In this document: in pieces, positions 9,325-19,742 of the stretch
Position numbering within the stretch: the first letter of the stretch is position 1
How the letters are laid out: each line of letters begins with the position of its first letter
Origin: Calliopum simillimum
Lineage: Eukaryota > Arthropoda > Insecta > Diptera > Lauxaniidae
Length of the DNA: 64,000 nucleotides
Direction: 5' to 3'
Assembly (NCBI GenBank): GCA_951812925.1
Contig: OX638368.1
Location: forward strand, 124,519,309-124,583,308
Notes under the pieces: model-generated
What the model saw: only the letters and a program-made list of their open reading frames with translations
Databases searched by the model: none
What the model was told of the DNA's origin: nothing
Program-made: the position numbers and the translations under genes

Positions 9325-10655
9325 TAAGGGAGAGCCACCGGGTATCAGACACCTCCGGGTATGAGACAGTCGATTTTTTCTATGATGTAAAACTAATATT
9401 GCCAATCTGACTACTGTCGAACTGTCCTCTTGCTATGACCATATTTCATGTTTCATATTTTTTTAATTTTCATTGCATTTTTCTAGGTGTCTCATAATCG
9501 GATACAAAATTTGTAACGATTTGGACATTTTTTCTTTCACGGAGAAAATTTTGAGCTAAAAACAATCCCAAACCAATCAATAATGGGTGTGATTTTCAGC
9601 TTGTCCATAATTTTCTTGATATCAAGTAATAATGTGCTTGTTTGTCAAAAAAGTGAATATGCCCATTTGAGCTTAATTCAATTCAATTTTGGATTGTTCA
9701 TCAAAAATTTATTAAACTCATTTGTGCTTAAACTCAGCCCTTTTGTACTTGTTTATAAAAAAAACATATTCCCATTTATTCTTAATAATTTATTATTTAA
9801 TATGAATATGACCATTTATGCCCAATGCAAGAAATGTCATTTCATTTTCAAAAATCAATGTACCAAAATGTCCAAAGACACCTCAGTACATCGTAATACC
9901 CCATTATGGGATGTCAGCAGTATTTACTCTATTATAAATACCCAATTCGACTGTCGAGCAGGAATTATTTAAGCAGTAGATGACATAGTCATATTGAGAA
10001 TCATAAACACACATAATAAACACAAATGAAAATTTATTTTTTGATAAACAATCTCAATAGAGCTTGAATTAAGCAAAAATGGGCTATTTTTTTTTTATTT
10101 TTGATAAACAAGTACAAAATGGCATGCATTGAGTACAATTGGTCTTAATTATCAAAATTTATATTATGCCCAAATTTGAGCTTGAATTGCGAACAAGTTG
10201 GGCGTATTTTGGGATGATTTTATGCTATTTTGGGCTTAATTCTGAATATTTAATTTAAGAACGATTTGAGCTAGATTTTAGAACATTTTTTTCTTTCCGT
10301 GTTCGAACTAAAATCTAGTGCAACTATCAAAAATCAATATTAATGTAACGAAAAATGAATAAAAGTTTGTGCTAACTTACAGTCATGGGGTTTTTATTTC
10401 AAATTTTCTGATTTTCATTGCATTTTTCTAGGTGTCTCATACCCGGATACAAATTTTTTTTTTCGAAAAACTTGTACTTGGAAAATTTGCCATAACTTTT
10501 GCATGCGATGAAATTACTTACTTTCTACTCCTTTTATTATAAAGTTGTGCGTATTTCCTGCCTTTCGAACGATATATAAAAGACCTGAAACGGTTTAACC
10601 AGTAACAAGTTAAGGCTAAAAAAGAACCCGTCTCATACCCGGAGACACTCTCTTA
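9325..10655. mobile_element. DNA element with GTCTCATACCCGGA ends
   Basis: Inverted ends read TAAGGGAGAGCCACCGGG... and TAAGAGAGTGTCTCCGGG.... The words CCGGGTATGAGAC and GTGTCTCATAMYCGGATAC occur near both ends (9354-9371, 9486-9504, 10433-10450, 10629-10646). It is absent from the matching place in duplication block 2 (after 19014), so it probably inserted after the duplication. No coding frame. Confidence 0.5.
9538..10301. mobile_element. Nested palindromic element with CACGGARARAAA ends
   Basis: Inverted ends CACGGAGAAAATTTTGAGC and CACGGAAAGAAAAAAATG. The interior repeats GCTTAATT, TTGAGCTTRAATT and GGGCTTAATT in both orientations. It lies within the element at 9325-10655. A 129-codon open frame at 9583-9972 is an accident of these repeats. 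Confidence 0.45.
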
Positions 10656-11059
10656 CATATAAAAAATTAAAGAAATTTTTGTCTTTAAACGATTAGATTA
10701 ACTTTTTAAAATCCAACATAAATTTTTAGGGTTGCCACCAGGTTATTTTCCAAAATTTTTTAAATCATACTTTTTGTGACTTAATTCAAATTTTTGTTTT
10801 CAGAAACGCTCACATAAACATTTAAAAATCATACAAAAATTTTAATATATTCCAGTTGGACTCATACCTGTCAATATACCTGCAGGATTTCAAGATATCC
10901 TAACTGTTTTCAGGGTTATAACCTAGCTACAGGAACACGAAAAGATTGTTTTTTATTTAATGTCATCAAATACCAAAATATTCATTCGAACTTTTACAAT
11001 AGGGCTTTTACTTTCCGAGTTATGATCCTTTGAAGGGAAAGTATTTAAGCCCCTTTACA

Positions 11060-11450
11060 AAGTCCTAACCTTCAAAAGGTGGCTGTACCAATATTATGAC
11101 GATATGACGTTTATTTCAAAAGTTACAGTGATTTTAGTGGAACAACAGTTGTTCCGGAAAACATAAAAAAGTCCACATAATAGTTTAAGAAGACCTTAAA
11201 GTGAAATTTTGTGAGATAGCTGGCACCTTAAAGATATCAGAGATATCATATCATTTATAATTTAACATGAAAATTTGAACATGCGGAAGTTATCTTCAAA
11301 GTGGATGCCGCGTTTACTGTTTTTCCACGACAATGCACCCTCACAGTGTTCTAAAAGGGCAAGATTATCCACACAAAAATTATGACAAAAACTGAAAATG
11401 CGGGGTGATCCTATAGGCTTTTGTGATATATTTTTCATTGTCCAGAAAAT
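11060..11450 (+). pseudogene. Mariner-type transposase relic (block 1)
   Basis: Broken frames show RWLYQYYDD followed by a region matching ENIKKVHxIVLEDLK of the block 2 copy, then FFHDNAPSQCSKRARL near 11318-11360. HDNAP is the block around the second catalytic Asp of mariner transposases. Stops and frameshifts are frequent. The same relic in block 2 (19443-19742) shows the insertion is older than the duplication. Confidence 0.6.
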
Positions 11451-12954
11451 CCAATTAGACGCCTCCTTCGAGAAAGACTCTTACCTAGTTATCCATATAA
11501 AACAAAAAAAAAAAAAACAAACAAAAAACCAAATAATCACATTCAATGTGCTTTGCGATGCTTAATTTGAATCAAATCTTAGAATTGCTCTATCGTGTAT
11601 AATTTTTAAGATATTCTAACCTAAAAACCAAAAAAAAAAAAAATGTTTTTCTGCCATTTTTTTAAGCTATAAATGACTTATCGCGTATTTGTTTAATCTG
11701 GTAACGGTATCATTTTGAAACTTTTGCTTATATGAGAGGTGCCACACCCTCTTGTCTGAGTTCGTATAGTTTTTTCTCAGAGCTTGCACTTATTGATCGG
11801 AGTGTTTGAGTGCAATTTGGTTGGGTTATCTCAAGAAACGCTTTCGATATAACATTTTGAAGCTTTTGTTTATATGGGAGGTGCCACGCACTCTAGTCCG
11901 AATTCGCCTAAATATTTCTCAGAGCTTGTACTTACTATCCCTAGTATTTAAGTGCATTTTGCTTCTGTTATTGCAAATAATGCTTTTATGATTCCATTTT
12001 GAATATATATTTTTTTGTCTGCTGACCGATCTCACTCATTTCAAAACCCCCGAGCTTATTCGTTGAATTATGTTGCTCAGTTTTCCAAAAAAATGTATTT
12101 CCACGCACACCCAGCCATGAAAAAGCAACATTTTTCCTAAATTTATTGAGGTCTAATGAGTTTGTGTGTCTCTTGTATCTTGTGTTATAACAAAAAAAAC
12201 GTTTTTTGAATCAAAAAATTTGCATTTCCTCCGGGACTTCCATAGAGCAAACTTCATTGTAGAGCAATAAGAAAAAACTAGAAATGTAGAAAATTAGTTT
12301 CTTTCAAAGAATTGCTAATAATTTCGTAGTATTTGAGATAAGTTAAAAAAACTGTAAAAAAAACACGGTTTTTTATCATTCAGACCTTCATTCAAGCCCC
12401 GGACGGGCCATCTTTTCGGGGGTTTTGATCAAAACCAAGTATGCAGCCTTTGTTTTAAGACCAGCCTCTATAATAATTTTTTGATGCATTAATTTTTTTT
12501 TTTTTTTTTGAATTTTGCTGCACCCTAATCCAAATTTTTTAACTGTCCGCTTCACGTGGAAGTCCCTAAATTGTAAATAACTACTTATAAACACAAAGCT
12601 TTTGACTTCTTTTAGCTTGAACAGTTCTCCTATGCTTTTCAAATGGTCGTCTTAATCATCACCAATGGAAAATTTTTATATTGTTTCTGTTGATATTTTA
12701 GACAAAATTATTTCTCACTGTTTTTGTTTATACAAAGTTTTTCAAGTTCTAATATTTTCCATTTGATTTAGTTAAGTAATCCAATTGAAACAACCGGTCT
12801 ATTTGGCAATTCATTTATTAATCATCATAACTGGCTTAACAATTCACATATATGCATATAATTAACTTAGTCCGAAAGCAATCAGATCATTTAGCTAATA
12901 CATTGCTTGAAACTCAAGATAATACGTACATTGTATTCTGATTCCAGCAACTCA
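11451..12954. other. Non-coding spacer with a ~139-bp repeat dimer, downstream of SLC22 copy 2
   Basis: At about 11713 and 11852 the same ~139-bp unit begins (TTTTGAARCTTTTGYTTATA, then GGAGGTGCCAC...). Related units occur at 57290-57540 and 18240-18310. The rest is AT-rich and matches block 2 at about 20300-20990. No gene was seen. The 3' untranslated region of copy 2 must lie at the right end. Confidence 0.5.
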
Positions 12955-14526
12955 TCATCTATTCAAATTGCACTCTAATTGTATATTTTTTACTTTTCTT
13001 CTAAATTTCTCCCCATCACTAAGTGTTTCCAATGTGGGCTTGTTCAAAGTTTCCGGCAGAAGGAGTGTAAGCGTTCCTCCCATAAACGCCAACATGCCGC
13101 ATATAACAAAAGGCATTGGGCGCCATAACTCTGAAGTAGCAAATATGACTGGCATAAACATGCCACCGATGCGGGATATCATTGATGCAGCACCCAAGCC
13201 AACATTACGTACAACTGTTGGAAATTGTTCCGCTGAAAATATATAAATGGTACCGAGTGCTAATGTAATTCCAAATTTCCCGAGAATGATAAGTGTGGTA
13301 AAGAGCCAATTCATATCACTTGTGGGTGCCATGATTAATATTAGAACAATACCAGTAAATGTCATGCTACCGCAGAGCACCGGACGACGACCCCACCGCT
13401 CAACTAAAAGCATTACTACAAAACATGATGGAATCTCCAGTATGGCACTGATTGCAAAATTCAAAAAGATGTTATCACCCATTATATCCATATTCCATGT
13501 TATTCCATAGGAGATACTTATAATGACGAACCAATCAAAAAATATCAACAAAGTCTTGCATCGCATATTTGGGGATCTGAATAAATCTAAAACTGTCGGG
13601 GTCGCCGTCAAAGTATCAGATTTTTTTTTATCCAAATCCATTAAAAGGGTCTCCATTGTCTCGATAGTTATGTTGACTTTGTTGAAATGGACGATTTTCT
13701 TAATGTTTGCCAATGCCTTCTCTTTTTGATTTGTGGCCATCAACCAACGTGTCGATTCCGGTACAAGCCATGGATATGCCAAAAATAAGAGGCCAGTGAG
13801 AGTCATTACAATCTGTAAAGTGCGCCAGTCTCTTATGATAAAGGCATAACCAGTTGCAACAAGTACACCAGTCGAAAAGAAAACACCTATTAATGTACTA
13901 GCAAGCAAACGGTAGCGTGGTCCCAGCATTTCCATTATCAGCACAAAGGTTACTACATAAACACCAGACACCGTAGCACCTAAAAACATGCGCGCAATAG
14001 TAAAGCTGATGATGTTACTTGCTAAGCCCGCAAAAATCCCAGAAATCAATTGTATTCCTAGCGCAAGCATTAAAATTGGCTTTCGTCCAAATTTATCTGA
14101 AAGTTGTCCAAAGATAATGCTGCCCAGCAATAAACCAAACATGAAAAGAGATTGCTGCAAGCCGATTAACCAGCTACGCTCACAGACCAAATGCCATTCG
14201 GTGACAGCGCTATTTGGATAAAGGCTCTTATCATAGATATAGCTGGAACAAGTGACGCTTTTATTTGCTTCGGTGTAAAACTCACATGGTGTTTCTTTTG
14301 AATACCTGGATTCCCATATTTCAGCTGGAAGTTCGAAGTTTGAAGCATTCGTATCCGTTATATTCCCCATGGAAAGTGCACAACGGAAATTTGGCTTTGC
14401 AAAAAGAAAAACTAGTGAGACAGCGTGTATGGCGCAAACCATCGTGTTAAGGCATATTAGGAATAACACAAAACGTTGGTATCGGCCAAATTCACCCAAA
14501 GAACTGATGATCTCATCATAACTCAT
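12955..14526 (-). CDS. SLC22-family organic ion transporter, intronless copy 2
   Basis: An uninterrupted frame of 523 residues starting MSYDEIISSLGEFGRYQRF. It has the same loop cysteines, the signature GQLSDKFGRKP, PESTRW, ERWGRRP in the second half, AEQFPTVVRN and LPETLNKPTLETL. TM11 carries Arg (SRIGG) where OCTs have Asp. It is the closest relative of copy 3 (21213-22751), with which it shares thousands of bases of flank, so the two come from one segmental duplication. The tail differs from copy 3 (KVKNIQLECNLNR). It lacks the Orct intron. Likely a plasma-membrane transporter; substrate unknown. The reading has no stops or frameshifts, so it is probably functional. Confidence 0.9.
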   Translation of the reverse strand: MSYDEIISSLGEFGRYQRFVLFLICLNTMVCAIHAVSLVFLFAKPNFRCALSMGNITDTNASNFELPAEIWESRYSKETPCEFYTEANKSVTCSSYIYDKSLYPNSAVTEWHLVCERSWLIGLQQSLFMFGLLLGSIIFGQLSDKFGRKPILMLALGIQLISGIFAGLASNIISFTIARMFLGATVSGVYVVTFVLIMEMLGPRYRLLASTLIGVFFSTGVLVATGYAFIIRDWRTLQIVMTLTGLLFLAYPWLVPESTRWLMATNQKEKALANIKKIVHFNKVNITIETMETLLMDLDKKKSDTLTATPTVLDLFRSPNMRCKTLLIFFDWFVIISISYGITWNMDIMGDNIFLNFAISAILEIPSCFVVMLLVERWGRRPVLCGSMTFTGIVLILIMAPTSDMNWLFTTLIILGKFGITLALGTIYIFSAEQFPTVVRNVGLGAASMISRIGGMFMPVIFATSELWRPMPFVICGMLAFMGGTLTLLLPETLNKPTLETLSDGEKFRRKVKNIQLECNLNR

Positions 14527-14575
14527 TTTTATTAAACGAAATACTTTATAATTGTTATTACGCGTGCGGTTTTAA

Positions 14576-14612
14576 AGACTAAGCGATTCGGATATTTGTG
14601 ATAAACTGATCA
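14576..14612 (-). promoter_or_regulatory. Core promoter of SLC22 copy 2: Inr and near-DPE
   Basis: On the minus strand TCAGTT sits at 14609-14604 with +1 at 14607. AGTCT at +28 to +32 (14580-14576) matches four of five DPE positions. There is no TATA box at -30. Upstream is the shared word CATTGCGCGATGA. The leader is about 81 nt. Confidence 0.55.
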
Positions 14613-14884
14613 TCGCGCAATGAAATAGAGCAGCTAAGGCCTTAGTGGCAAGCGAAGGTTTTAAGGCTCTTTTTTATACCCTACAAATACGGTATATGAA
14701 TTCAGTTTGGCATTCCATTTGTATCGAATAAAAGATTAACAGTGCGCATTCTCTGGAAAACGGACAGTTTTTTCCAAGAAACTGACAAATGTTAATGACT
14801 GGGATACATCGGGAAAAGTATTTAATTTTCTAATAAAAGTAATGTCATAATAATTTCCGCTTACTTGTAGATTAAAAAAATGGT

Positions 14885-15618
14885 ATTTTCGAAAATACTA
14901 GCTGATTGCGTTTACGAGATATTGATTTTTTAAGAATTTTTTTTAAATAAAAACAATAAGAGTCATTCTCAATGTATATTTAAATGCTGAATCCTAATCT
15001 GGCTTCAGAATTGCTATATGTCGTATGGTTTTCGAAAAATCCGAACCTTAAAGTTTGGTTTTCCGTGTTTTTTGAGGTTATGAGCAATGAAATTCTAAGC
15101 CACAAAACCTGTTAACGCAATTTAAAGCTCCAATCTTTTTCTTCAAAACTCAGTTTAAATTAAATCGATATCTTTTTTCGTCTTTGATATAGAGCAAATC
15201 CGTGGCTTTTTGCTTTTTTTCACCTTTTCAAGTTGGAATAATTCAAAGAAGAAAGATGATATCAATATAATTTAAACATGGTTTCGAAGTAAAAGTATTG
15301 TGCTTCAAGCTGCTTTATAAGGTTTTATGGCTTAGGATTTCCTTGTTCTAATATATAACCTTAAAAGAATCAAAAAAATAAAATAAAAATGTTTCAAACT
15401 TTCATGTTTGGACTCGTGTATCAAAAAATGAATGCAAAATTAGACTTGAGGTTAGAATTTCTCGAAAACCATATAATCTGAGACCGAATTCAAATTCAGC
15501 AACGAAATCAACATTGAAAAATTACTTTTCTTGTTGCCGTTTTTTTTTTTTGCACCAAAAAAAGTTCAAATAAATTTCTTAAAAATGCAATCAGCTAGGA
15601 TTTTCGAAAATTTAGGCC
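14885..15618. repeat. Old foldback element upstream of SLC22 copy 2
   Basis: Arms start near TTTCGAAAATACTAGCTGAT (about 14885) and end near ATCAGCTAGGATTTTCGAAA (about 15618). Inner parts also pair (ATCGATATC and TTTCGAGAAATCC words). The same foldback is present in block 2 at 23801-25517, where a TTAA element has entered it. Confidence 0.65.
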
Positions 15619-16667
15619 TCAATGAATAACTTAGCAAAAAAAAACCTAGAGTGTGAGGACATCAAGGTAAAATCGAGTTTGAACGACCCATGTAGGGTGT
15701 TTTTTTATAACAAGACTGAAGATATTACTCTTACTGGTTTTAGATTACGCAATTTAATTTTTCAAAATATTATGTTTAAATAATTGTTATTTACATTTGC
15801 AAGAAAACACGTTGTGTTGTGTATATACCAGTATGTGTTGTAGGAACAGAATTCGATAATTTATTTTAAGTTTTCGGAAATTATAATTAAATTCTCAATT
15901 TATATGCACGGGGGACGATTCACAGTTTTTGGATTATCAACTTACTCTCTTAATATTAAAAAAAAAAAATAAAAAATATTTTCAAAATTGTCTCCTTACC
16001 ATATAAATAATTATGGTTCCAATGAGCCTCTGTCTTGATGCCTGTCAAACTGCAATAAATTCCCAAACCAATTAGATTTTATTGTAGCATAAATTAGAAA
16101 CTTTTCATTAAACTCCAGAACATTATTAAGTAATCTCAAGCTTTAAATTACGCAACTTTGTTACTCTAGTTTTCAATTATTTTGTTTTGTAATCTGTAAT
16201 GAGAGACTTACTTACATGAGCTTACATTTCATTATAATAAAAATAAATTAGCATGGTCCAAAAGTAAGGTCATAATAAAAAACCGGTTTTTTTAACTTTT
16301 AAGGCCTCAAGGTAACTATAATATACAGTTTTATTTTCAAAATTTGGCTCGAAGAATAGCTCGTTCAAACGACTCATAAAACGAGTTTCGAAAACTGCAG
16401 TTTGCAATAAAACAAGATAGTCCACTTTAATAAATATTTTATTAATGATAAAGAAAGTTTATAAATTAAAAAGTATCTTATTGGTTAAACTAAGTAAACA
16501 TCTTACAATACCTAAAAAATATATTTTTTATTCAAAAGACTTAAATAACAAAACGACAGGATGCATTTCTGAAAGATTTTATTTTAAATTTCAAGAATAA
16601 AACGCAATATCACTTCACACAGGAAAAAAAAAGTTTAAGACTCCTAGTTCTGCCTAATAACCTATGA
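15619..16667. other. Spacer holding the duplication junction
   Basis: Up to about 16190 the sequence matches block 2 (25520-26070). From about 16199 to 16236 it instead matches 21067-21104 (GAGAGACTTACTTAC...). The remaining part up to 16667 is unique here. No coding region was seen. Confidence 0.5.
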
Positions 16668-16730
16668 GGTCTACGCCATTCGGATATTTGTGCCGAACTG
16701 ATCACTTTGCAATGCAAAAGAGCAACTTAC
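16668..16730 (-). promoter_or_regulatory. Orphan core promoter, copy of the SLC22 copy 1 promoter
   Basis: On the minus strand TCAGTT (16701-16696, +1 at 16699) and AGACC (16672-16668) at +28 to +32 are intact, and the flank up to about 16800 matches the upstream region of copy 1 (GTTAAGTCACTTTCACTT, ACCCTACACAAACGGTATGT). The TATA of copy 1 is missing. Homology stops right after the DPE and no reading frame follows toward 16000. Confidence 0.7.
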
Positions 16731-17352
16731 TTACATAAGGTGTTAAGTCACTTTCACTTTTTTTTAGGCACCCTACACAAACGGTATGTTTCCTTTGACC
16801 ATCAGATTGTAACAAATAAAACGGTGAGAATAAGGCAATATTATGTTACTTTGTTTAACCAAACTGAAATCACAAAAACCAAGAACGCAAAAATCCGCAG
16901 TATAACTATGTGGGGTAGTTTTTGCAATGTTGTTAACAAAATCGCAAAAAGCTTTTCGCACTACTTTCACTTTTAAATAACACTGTTCAACAAATTTCAG
17001 ACTTTTGATTTTATCTGAGTTCAGACTATGTAATTATCATTCCTTGCTATTGACATAACAGGACTGCATTAACAAAATTTTTCCATCACGTCTCAGTTTT
17101 CAGATAAAATGACAAAATTACGATTAACATCCGCGCGAAAGTAAATAAAAAAATTTTTTGCTGTCAGAATTTGAAACGTCAAGCGATGCAAAATACCGAA
17201 AATTTCCAATCTGAAGAAATTTTTTCAAATCGGTCAGACAAATTTTTGTAAAGCCCGTTTTAAACGTCAGTAGTCAAGTAGTAGTTCAAGTCCCAGCACG
17301 GGTAATTTGTTTTGCCTTTGTTAAGTTGAGAGACCACTTATCGCCGCACAGT

Positions 17353-17517
17353 CAGTGGCGGACCCAAGGGGGGCGATGGGGCCGATCGACCCCCCCTCTC
17401 AAACCAAGTGGCTAAATTTTTTTTAAAATTATATGTAAAGATTTTAAAAACATTCTGTTATTATCGAGAAATATAGTCAATCGGCCCCCCCTCTTGACAA
17501 TGCTGGATCCGCCACTG
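17353..17517. mobile_element. hAT-type MITE with CAGTGGCGGA ends (165 bp)
   Basis: Ends CAGTGGCGGACCC and GGATCCGCCACTG are inverted repeats. A perfect 8-bp target duplication CGCACAGT flanks it (17345-17352, 17518-17525). The interior has long C and G runs. It inserted into the left end of the element at 17348-18968. Confidence 0.9.
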
Positions 17518-17584
17518 CGCACAGTGGTATAGAATGCTATTCTAGCTAGTCATAACTCCTTCCTGGTTATTTTTTATATAAAAA

Positions 17585-18020
17585 AATATCAGCTTTTATG
17601 TTTTGCAGGTCGCTAACTTTAAATCTGGAAATGATTTTTTTAAAAATCAAAATGGCGTAAAATTTTTTTAAAAATTGATTATATCACGACAAAATTGTGG
17701 CTAGGAGGTTTTTAAGGTCGCTGATTTCGAATTCAGTATCATCTTTATTCTAAACAAAATAGCAGATCCAAAATGGCGTACAATATTTTTCAAAATTGAT
17801 TATTTTACGAAAAAAAAGGGGCTGGGGTGTTTTTGAGGTTGGTGATTTTGAATTTGATATAATCTTTTTTCTAAACAAAATGACGGATCCAGAATGGCGG
17901 AAAATTTTTTCAAAATTTATTATATCTGGACAAAATTTTGGCGGAGGGTTTTTGAGGTTGGTGATTATTTTTAATTCGATATCATCTTTTTTGTAAACAA
18001 AATGGCGGATCCAAAATGAA
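17585..18020. repeat. ~122-bp tandem repeat, three to four copies
   Basis: The landmark AAACAAAATGGCGGATCCA (variants) recurs at about 17752, 17874 and 17997, and a partial unit begins near 17640. Each unit also has TTTTGAGGTTGGTGATTTT and GATATCATCTTTTTT. It sits inside the element at 17348-18968. Confidence 0.8.
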
Positions 18021-18968
18021 GGCATAAAAATAATATGATAGTATACTAATAAGTTAAAAAAAACATCAACATCATCATCAATACATGTTACATGTTATAT
18101 TCACAAAGTTATGGCGATTTCAAATTTTAGCCTTCAAGGAAGCTGGGCTTGTACTTAATCCGATTACGCCCATTTTCACCAAGTGACTTAATGCTATCAA
18201 TATTATTTCAGATATTAAATATTATTTTTGTACTTCATATATTTACGAAGTTTTGGCAATTCAAAATTTTTGGTTATATGGGAGGTGGGCGTGTCTTTGA
18301 CCCGATCAAGCCCATTTTAACAATAAATAGATGCTAGCAATACTATTTTAGACATTGAATTTTATTGCATTACCTCAAACAGTTTGGCTGTTATAAGTTT
18401 TTCGAAACTGAAGCCTTGCAAAAATACAGAAAAGTCGCTAAAGAAAAGCTCATCGTAGTCCAAACAGCGGTGTGAAGGGGGTGGCTGCTAAATATTCAGA
18501 ACCTTCAGAGAACCTCATATTACATACTTAAATGATCGAGTCGTTGCAACTCCATAAAAAGTTATAATCCACAGAGTGCAAAATTCGTATATTTGGGAAA
18601 TGAAATAAGAGATTATTTGTGATGATCCAGATATCCTTTTTATATTAAAAAAAAACTAACGTCTAAGTACGCAAATATATCAGAAAATAGATCAAATTAT
18701 TCTTACCATAAGTTTCAGGAGGTAAGACCATTTAGTTTTAACTTTAAACTTTCACATATTTTAAAAGATTTTTGGAAATGAATTACCATTTTCTGAATTC
18801 ATCAAGCTTAAGATGCGAAAACTCAGAAATAGTTTTATTTCTTGGTATTCTGGTACTTGAAATATATTATCTAGATATTTTACTTTAAATTTGTGCGAAA
18901 AAGTATTACTTTTGACTCAAAAATTTTCGGAGTTATGACCGGCTAGCGCTCTCTTATAGACAACTGTG

Positions 18969-19442
18969 CGCCATGTGCGAAATATGGGACATTCCACATG
19001 AAGCAAACAGAGCTGTCGCATTACGTGCATTCGTACTACACGTCAGTTTGTGCATTCACGAACAGGGGTATGAAATCACGTGAATTTGAGGTTCGGACAG
19101 GTACGTGAATTCGTTAAAGTTCGTACATTTGATACAAACTATGTACCCCGTACGTTCTTCGTACTATTCGTGCCTCATACGCTTTACTACACCGATCCTA
19201 ATAAAAGTTCAGAAAAAGTTAAATTTTAGTCTTGAAACGCTTAAACTTTTTAAAAATTCAACAAACATTTTTAGGGTTAATATCATATTTTTGCGACTAA
19301 ATTCAAAAACGCTCAGATAAACTTCTTAAAAATTGTACAAAAACTTTCAGGTTGCAATCTGGTTTATTTTTTTTGTCCTAAAACGCTTAGATTAACTTTT
19401 TCAAATTCAACATAAATTTTTAGGGTTAAAACCAGGTTATTT
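18969..19442. other. Block 2 spacer with a small TTCGT-rich insertion
   Basis: 18969-19015 matches 9240-9290. 19016-19200 is not in block 1 and repeats short words such as ACGTGAATT, TTCGTAC and GTACGAA in both orientations, so it may be a small transposon. From about 19220 on the sequence resembles 10660-10760, and the word AACTTTTTAAA...TTTTTAGGGTT is repeated three times locally. Confidence 0.4.
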
Positions 19443-19742
19443 TTGTTGAATTCATACTTTTGTGGCTGTATTGAAATTTTTGGTTTCAGAAACGCTCAGA
19501 TTAACTTTGGAGAGAAGGTTTCTCAGCCCCAATACAAAGTACTAACCTTCAATAGGTGGCTGTACAAATTTTATGACGATTTCAAAAGTTACAGTTGTTT
19601 TAGTGAAAAAACAGTTGTGCCGGAAAACATAAAAAAAGTTCACAAAATAGTTTTAGAAGACCTTAAAGTGAAATTGTTTGAGGTAGCTAACACGTTAAAG
19701 ATATCAGAAGGTGACGTATTTACAATTTTTCATGAAATTTAA
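19443..19742 (+). pseudogene. Mariner-type transposase N-terminal relic (block 2)
   Basis: A 99-codon open frame whose second half reads FNRWLYKFYDDFKS, then ENIKKVHKIVLEDLKVKLFEVANTLKISEGDVFTIFHE. This follows the mariner transposase pattern of a first HTH (W..F) and the second HTH (ENIxxVRxxVLEDRRxTxxxIAEELxIS...ILHE). It ends at a stop and the rest of the transposase is missing. The frame is better kept than in the block 1 relic (11060-11450). Probably not a functional gene. Confidence 0.65.

Larger units (their letters stand above)
8985..16200. repeat. Segmental duplication, block 1 (contains SLC22 copy 2)
   Basis: This block matches 16668-26075 in the same orientation. Paired parts seen by eye: 8985-9130 with 16668-16800; 9175-9245 with 17278-17345; 9240-9290 with 18965-19015; 10660-11290 with 19220-19745; 12170-12650 with 20305-20750; 12955-14526 with 21213-22751; 14527-15360 with 22752-24345; 15360-16190 with 25227-26070. 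The gaps are insertions present in only one copy. Confidence 0.8.
17348..18968. mobile_element. DNA element with GCACAGT ends, absent from block 1
   Basis: After discounting the nested MITE, the left end reads GCACAGTGGTATAGA...CTAGTCATAACTCC and the inverted right end GCACAGTTGTCTATAAGAG...GTCATAACTCC. The flanks share GCC. Block 1 has the uninterrupted sequence AAGCGCCGTGTGCG at 9236-9249, so the empty site is readable. The interior carries a ~122-bp tandem repeat and a stretch near 18240-18310 of the GGAGGTG family. No coding capacity. Confidence 0.6.

Noticed and set aside
9583..9972. 129-codon plus-strand open frame
   Set aside because: It is composed of the repeated AATTT/GCTTAATT words of a palindromic element and has low-complexity content.
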